A DNA stretch of 9,581 bases from positions 1 through 9,581 of the forward strand of contig CALLKF010000190.1 of NCBI GenBank assembly GCA_938008535.1, read 5' to 3'. Positions 5,631 through 9,581 of the stretch are shown here, piece after piece. The notes beneath the pieces were generated by a model. That model did not search any database and was not told the origin of the DNA. It saw only the letters and a list, made by a program, of their open reading frames with translations. This DNA comes from an uncultured Saprospirales bacterium. GTDB taxonomy: Bacteria > Bacteroidota > Bacteroidia > Chitinophagales > JADIYW01. The first letter of the stretch is position 1, and each line of letters starts with the position of its first letter. A program made the translations under genes and the position numbers.

Positions 5631-6962
5631 ATGTTGAAACCATTTCAATGTCCACAATGTGGCGCAAGTGAATGTACTTTAATCGAAGACAATCGTTTTC
5701 ATTGTAATTTTTGTGGAAGCATTTTTATTTATGGAAATGCAACCAAATTTCAGCAAGAAGAAATTCCTGTAAATACTGCATACGAAGGAAATGAATTGCA
5801 AGATTTACCAAAAAAGGCAGCAAAAAAAGTTGGTTGTGCTGGTGTTGCACTTATGATTTTTTTTGCTGCAGTTGCAGTATTTATTTTTAAAGGCACAAAA
5901 ACAAATGCAACAGGTGATGACTCTTCTATTTCTAAAAAAGATTACACTGAATACAACAGCCAATTTACAATTGTAAAAACAGAAAAAGGCACGCAAATTT
6001 GGACGGCTTCTACGCGAACTATGAATGAAAGCAAGGAAGAAAGTTACTATTTAAATCAACTAAATCCAACAGAAAAAAAAGCGTTTAATTCTATTTTATT
6101 AGGAAAAGTTACTGCGGAAAATTCTTCTGAAAAAGATGCTTATAAAGTAAGCGAACTAAAGTGTTTTGGCAATGTTTGCTATGCTACAGTTGGTGAAAAT
6201 AAATTAGTTGGTTATGATGTAAACACGCAGGAAGAATTGGTGAATAATGATTTGTTGAGCACTAATTTTTCTGAATTGAAAAGTGGTATTGCAAAGATTG
6301 AAGATGTGTATGATTTGGATGGTTTTAAATTAACGACGAAAGATGGTTTTAAATTTTATTTTATTCCAGCAGAAAAAATTAAAAAAAATGCTGAGACAAG
6401 AACGCTTGGTAAATTGTTGACAGAAAAAGAATATGATAGCAGAAATTCTAAGCAAACAATTGATGTAGAAAAAGTAGTGACAGAATATTGTTTTACGAAA
6501 GGTGAACGCCAACAATTGTATGTTATTAAAAGAAAAACTGGCATGCTGTTTGAAAATAAAATGACACCAAGTAAACTAAGTGATGTTATAAATAACGATA
6601 ATATTGATAATACTTGGTACAGAAAATCATACAAAATAATTTCAACCGAAGAATTTACACCGAATAAAATTTATTTTAATGCCACTGTTTTATATAGTGA
6701 TGAAGATGAGATTTTAGTGTTGTTCCAAAATGAAGCTGGTGACAATGCTTCTTCTATAACGTTACAATGCATCAATGCTGATAAAACAGTGCGATGGACA
6801 AAAACTGGCGATGAAATTACGATGTTTAAAAAATTAATTAAATCAACGAATCCAGCAGCTATTAAAAATGGAAATGAAATTGCCATTATGCAGCCATACG
6901 TTGCTGCAATTGGTATTGACAGTGAAACTGGAAAAATAAACTGGACATTTAAACCGTACTAA
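5631..6962 (+). CDS. Zinc-ribbon, single-span membrane protein with PQQ-like repeat domain
   Basis: The 443-residue protein has three parts. Residues 7-28 form a zinc ribbon with C7-x2-C10 and C25-x2-C28 (CPQC and CNFC). A Lys-rich stretch (61-66) leads into one membrane segment at about 67-86. The remaining ~350 residues follow a low-complexity linker and contain recurring beta-propeller-like strands of the type 'G..IWT' and 'YDVNTQEEL': W124 (GTQIWT), KLVGYDVNTQEEL in the middle, W389 (KTVRWT) and W438 (SETGKINWTF) near the C-terminus. These resemble PQQ-like blades, but this is inferred by eye. By the positive-inside rule the zinc ribbon should be cytoplasmic and the large domain periplasmic. 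I do not know its function. It begins 33 bases after thiG and may share its transcript, with no evident functional tie. A hairpin terminator follows its stop. Confidence 0.85.
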   Translation: MLKPFQCPQCGASECTLIEDNRFHCNFCGSIFIYGNATKFQQEEIPVNTAYEGNELQDLPKKAAKKVGCAGVALMIFFAAVAVFIFKGTKTNATGDDSSISKKDYTEYNSQFTIVKTEKGTQIWTASTRTMNESKEESYYLNQLNPTEKKAFNSILLGKVTAENSSEKDAYKVSELKCFGNVCYATVGENKLVGYDVNTQEELVNNDLLSTNFSELKSGIAKIEDVYDLDGFKLTTKDGFKFYFIPAEKIKKNAETRTLGKLLTEKEYDSRNSKQTIDVEKVVTEYCFTKGERQQLYVIKRKTGMLFENKMTPSKLSDVINNDNIDNTWYRKSYKIISTEEFTPNKIYFNATVLYSDEDEILVLFQNEAGDNASSITLQCINADKTVRWTKTGDEITMFKKLIKSTNPAAIKNGNEIAIMQPYVAAIGIDSETGKINWTFKPY

Positions 6963-6981
6963 AACAATAGAATATCTAATC

Positions 6982-7015
6982 AAAAAAATGCACTCAAAAT
7001 TGAGCGCATTTTTTT
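6982..7015. terminator. Bidirectional terminator between convergent genes
   Basis: Bases 6982-6995 (an A-run, then TGCACTC) pair with 7002-7015 (GAGCGCA, then a T-run) around the loop AAAATT. The 14-bp stem has a single A/C mismatch. The T-run terminates the plus-strand zinc-ribbon transcript, and the mirrored A-run gives a T-run for the minus-strand T9SS gene that ends at 7044. Confidence 0.85.
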
Positions 7016-7043
7016 GAAATTTATGTTTTTTTTAGCTAAAAAA

Positions 7044-9581
7044 TTAGTGAATCCAAACTTTTGTTGAGCTTGATTTGCTTCCATCAATTTGTTGAATTAA
7101 ATAAATTCCATTGGCTAATTTTCTTTTTAAATCTAAAGAGAATTTATTATAACCTTGCGCAATTTGTTTGGTTTCCTGATGCAATAATTTTCCTGAAACT
7201 TCATACACATTGAACATCAATTCTTTTGTTGTGGTAGAATAGGTTTCTACTTCAATGCTGTTTGTTGGTGTGTAAAAAATATTAGTTCCATTTACACCAT
7301 CACAACTTACTTTAATAATTACTGAAGTTTGTTGTGTATTATCAATATCCAATTCAACTAATCTATAATAATTATCAGTTGAGGATGAAGAATCGATGAA
7401 TGAATAATTTTTGATAGTATTTGAAAAACCTGCAGCATTCACACTTCCGACATTTATAAAATTTATACCATCTGTAGAACGTTCAACAATAAAAAGCTTA
7501 CTATTTTTTTCAGAAAGAGTTGTCCAATCCAATTGAACATAATCACCATTACAATTACCAATAAACCGTGATAACTCTACAGGCAACGGATTATTGGCTG
7601 TTATAGTAGCAATGGTTATAGGTGAAAAATTAGGCACATAAATATCTGATTCAATCGAACCCCAAGATGTTACAGCCCCTGTAATTGTTGGTGAATTACC
7701 TTCTGTGTTCCAGTCAGTTCCATCAAAATGTGCAACGCGTAAATTGCTCCAATCTGTATTAGTAGCACTCACTTGGCTATGTGTTCTCCAAAATAATTTT
7801 ACTATCGCATCGTCGTTAGAGCCAGACGCAGTTGAGGTTACATTCCAATATTCTACTTTACTTACATGATCTAGCTGTGGAGAATTTAAAGGATCTAATG
7901 TGTAAGTTCCATATCCTGTGCTTGTATAATCACATGTGTATGTTTGAGCTGTATTATTGAAAGGTGTTAATGCAATCGGTCCGTATTTTGTTGCACTGCC
8001 TAACGGAAAGATCATTTCGCTTGTCGATTTTGAATTGTGCCCTAATACGCCAACTACATAGCTACTGTCAGAACCCATATTCGTTACACCACCAACATTT
8101 GCAGGTGAAATAATAGACGATGTTCGGATAGAATCTAAAACAAGTTTACTAGAAACTGAAGAAATAATTTTTCCTTTTTGTAAATTCAGAACACCACTTA
8201 CTAATGTTCCGCTATTATTTAAAGTAACGGTATTTGTAGCAACAGATTTATAAGCATATAATCCGGCTACTTGTGCTGGTAAGGCATCACCGGAAACCAT
8301 ATTGCCATTGCTTACGAAACCGTAACTTGCAGTTGTTGGAAGCGTGCGTGTCCCTGAAACACGAATATTACCATCACTTGTACCTGTGCCGCTTGTTTTA
8401 ATTCCGTTCGCAGAACCATATAATAAACCAGAACCGCTGTTTACTGTAAATGCACCTGCTCCATCTACAAAATCTGTTTCATCTAATCTGAAAACTGCCG
8501 GAGAAAATACTTCTATTTTATTTTGCACTGTAAAACTTTGAGCAGGTGTTACATTTCCTGCATCTGTAACGTTCGAATAATTCGCAGCAACAGCATTTAT
8601 ATCAACTTTGTAATAAGATATTATGCTCGGTGTAGTTGCAGGTGCAATTGGGCCATAATTTCCGCGAATTAATTGTTGTTGAGTAGCACCGGAGCCATAG
8701 AATTCAAGAGTACCAGCATATATAAAATAATAAGTTCCGGGATTGGTAGCTGTTAACTCAGGTGAAGCTACATTTAATTTTTTAATTCTTAATCGAGGAC
8801 TATTAGGTGCCATAAAGAATCCACCATTACCTTGAAATGCGACAGGGTTGCCACTTGCATCAATACAATCTACAATTGTAGTCGAACCTACAGCGTTAGT
8901 TGTTCCTTCTAATCTATGTAAGACACCAAGATTTAAACTGCTATCAATAGTTACATTGCTTGAAATACTTTTATAATCACTTCCTGTCCCACCTGTAAAA
9001 TTTATAATTGGATATGTTCTTCCGCCACGTAATGTTTGATAATAATTACCTGCTGTATATCCTGTTAAAGCAATCTGTCCACCTGACAGAATATAAGGAT
9101 AACTAACACCATCCATTCTTGGAATTAAATCAGCATAACTTGATGGAGCAGTTGCATTTCCCTTGTATATATAATAACCAGTTCTTGGCGACATGTATAA
9201 TGTTCCGCTGGAACTTGAAATATAATTTGTTTCACTTTCATAAAAATGTCCGTTTCTAATATCCAATTTTCCACCGGTTCCACTAATTGCAGTTGAGTTG
9301 CTTAATCCAAGGCTACCACCTTGTAAATAAATAGAATTACTAGGTGGTGTTACTGCTGTATTTTGTGTTCCTAAATCAATAATGATTTGTCTTCCATTAG
9401 AAGCGTTTCCCATAGCATTTCCTGTGTATGCAGGACTTCCTGCTGATGTTGGTTTAGCAATATACCAGAAAGTAGCTAAAGGATTGATTGATCTGTTTGA
9501 AGTTGAAATGCCCTGTACATTGCCGGAAGCACTGAAAGCAGTACTGTTACTCAGGCCATTCATGTGTGTGATTTTTAACGT
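7044..9581 (-). CDS. Large secreted protein with type IX secretion C-terminal sorting domain (5' end outside the window)
   Basis: The frame is open from the right edge (no stop between 9581 and 9563) to a TAA at 7044, giving 845 residues without the true start or signal peptide. The ATG at 9563 is therefore probably internal. The long N-terminal part (to about residue 560, numbered from that Met) is Ser, Thr, Gly and Asn-rich with short strand-turn repeats, as in beta-helix or adhesin-like surface proteins. The motif GLSNSTA occurs at residues 3-9 and 86-92. A stretch beginning near LPVELSRF, with W and ERSTDG..F motifs, is the Ig/FN3-like module that commonly precedes sorting domains. The last ~80 residues fit a T9SS type A sorting domain: the IFYTPTNS region, FNVYEVSGKLLH, GYNKFSLDLKRKLANGIYLIQQ and a final TKVWIH. 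The usual PNP motif is altered to TPTN. T9SS would carry it to the cell surface or medium. No catalytic domain is recognised. Confidence 0.88.
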   Translation of the reverse strand, partial: TLKITHMNGLSNSTAFSASGNVQGISTSNRSINPLATFWYIAKPTSAGSPAYTGNAMGNASNGRQIIIDLGTQNTAVTPPSNSIYLQGGSLGLSNSTAISGTGGKLDIRNGHFYESETNYISSSSGTLYMSPRTGYYIYKGNATAPSSYADLIPRMDGVSYPYILSGGQIALTGYTAGNYYQTLRGGRTYPIINFTGGTGSDYKSISSNVTIDSSLNLGVLHRLEGTTNAVGSTTIVDCIDASGNPVAFQGNGGFFMAPNSPRLRIKKLNVASPELTATNPGTYYFIYAGTLEFYGSGATQQQLIRGNYGPIAPATTPSIISYYKVDINAVAANYSNVTDAGNVTPAQSFTVQNKIEVFSPAVFRLDETDFVDGAGAFTVNSGSGLLYGSANGIKTSGTGTSDGNIRVSGTRTLPTTASYGFVSNGNMVSGDALPAQVAGLYAYKSVATNTVTLNNSGTLVSGVLNLQKGKIISSVSSKLVLDSIRTSSIISPANVGGVTNMGSDSSYVVGVLGHNSKSTSEMIFPLGSATKYGPIALTPFNNTAQTYTCDYTSTGYGTYTLDPLNSPQLDHVSKVEYWNVTSTASGSNDDAIVKLFWRTHSQVSATNTDWSNLRVAHFDGTDWNTEGNSPTITGAVTSWGSIESDIYVPNFSPITIATITANNPLPVELSRFIGNCNGDYVQLDWTTLSEKNSKLFIVERSTDGINFINVGSVNAAGFSNTIKNYSFIDSSSSTDNYYRLVELDIDNTQQTSVIIKVSCDGVNGTNIFYTPTNSIEVETYSTTTKELMFNVYEVSGKLLHQETKQIAQGYNKFSLDLKRKLANGIYLIQQIDGSKSSSTKVWIH

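Noticed and set aside
6356..6634. Minus-strand hydrophobic frame of 92 codons within the zinc-ribbon gene
   Set aside because: Its hydrophobicity comes from reading Lys/Asn/Glu-rich codons on the opposite strand. No recognisable protein was found.
8344..8541. Plus-strand frame of 65 codons inside the T9SS gene
   Set aside because: It is antisense to a long open frame with coherent protein features and has no signals of its own.

Overview
The window is AT-rich chromosomal DNA that looks like a member of the Bacteroidota. The main evidence is a large secreted protein ending in a type IX secretion (T9SS) sorting domain (minus strand, right edge), a type found in this phylum. Supporting signs are a lipoprotein with a relaxed lipobox, starts preceded by A-rich sequence rather than Shine-Dalgarno motifs, and a few matches to the Bacteroidota promoter element TAnnTTTG. 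The class or genus cannot be fixed from sequence alone.

Positions 1-1899 (+) look like one transcription unit: the tail of an unidentified protein, a DinB-fold protein, a group III truncated haemoglobin and a VIT/CCC1 iron/manganese transporter. The gaps are 5, 13 and 75 bases. Haem, iron and putative metal-dependent proteins in a row suggest an iron, oxygen or nitric-oxide theme, but this is inference. Positions 1900-2316 hold no confident gene. They contain a weak hairpin, a doubtful 32-residue membrane peptide and a short degenerate copy of the C-terminus of the next gene.

Positions 2317-3075 (+) encode a lipoprotein whose C-terminal end is duplicated in that upstream relic. A 17-bp perfect hairpin at 3094-3131 separates it from a convergent minus-strand pair: a small secreted lipocalin-like protein (4317-4718), followed downstream by an M42 aminopeptidase (3231-4280). 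A 105-bp divergent intergenic region (4719-4823) leads into thiG (thiazole synthase, +) and then a zinc-ribbon/transmembrane/propeller-like protein of unknown role (5631-6962, +).

A second convergent hairpin (6982-7015) separates the latter from the T9SS cargo gene. That gene reads in from the right edge, so its N-terminus is missing. No rRNA, tRNA, CRISPR array, insertion sequence or phage gene was seen. Most of the window is ordinary core and accessory Bacteroidota content. The most distinctive items are the tandem-duplication relic, the globin/VIT/DinB cluster, and the zinc-ribbon propeller-like protein next to an isolated thiG. Nothing here makes a convincing case for a wholly new system.
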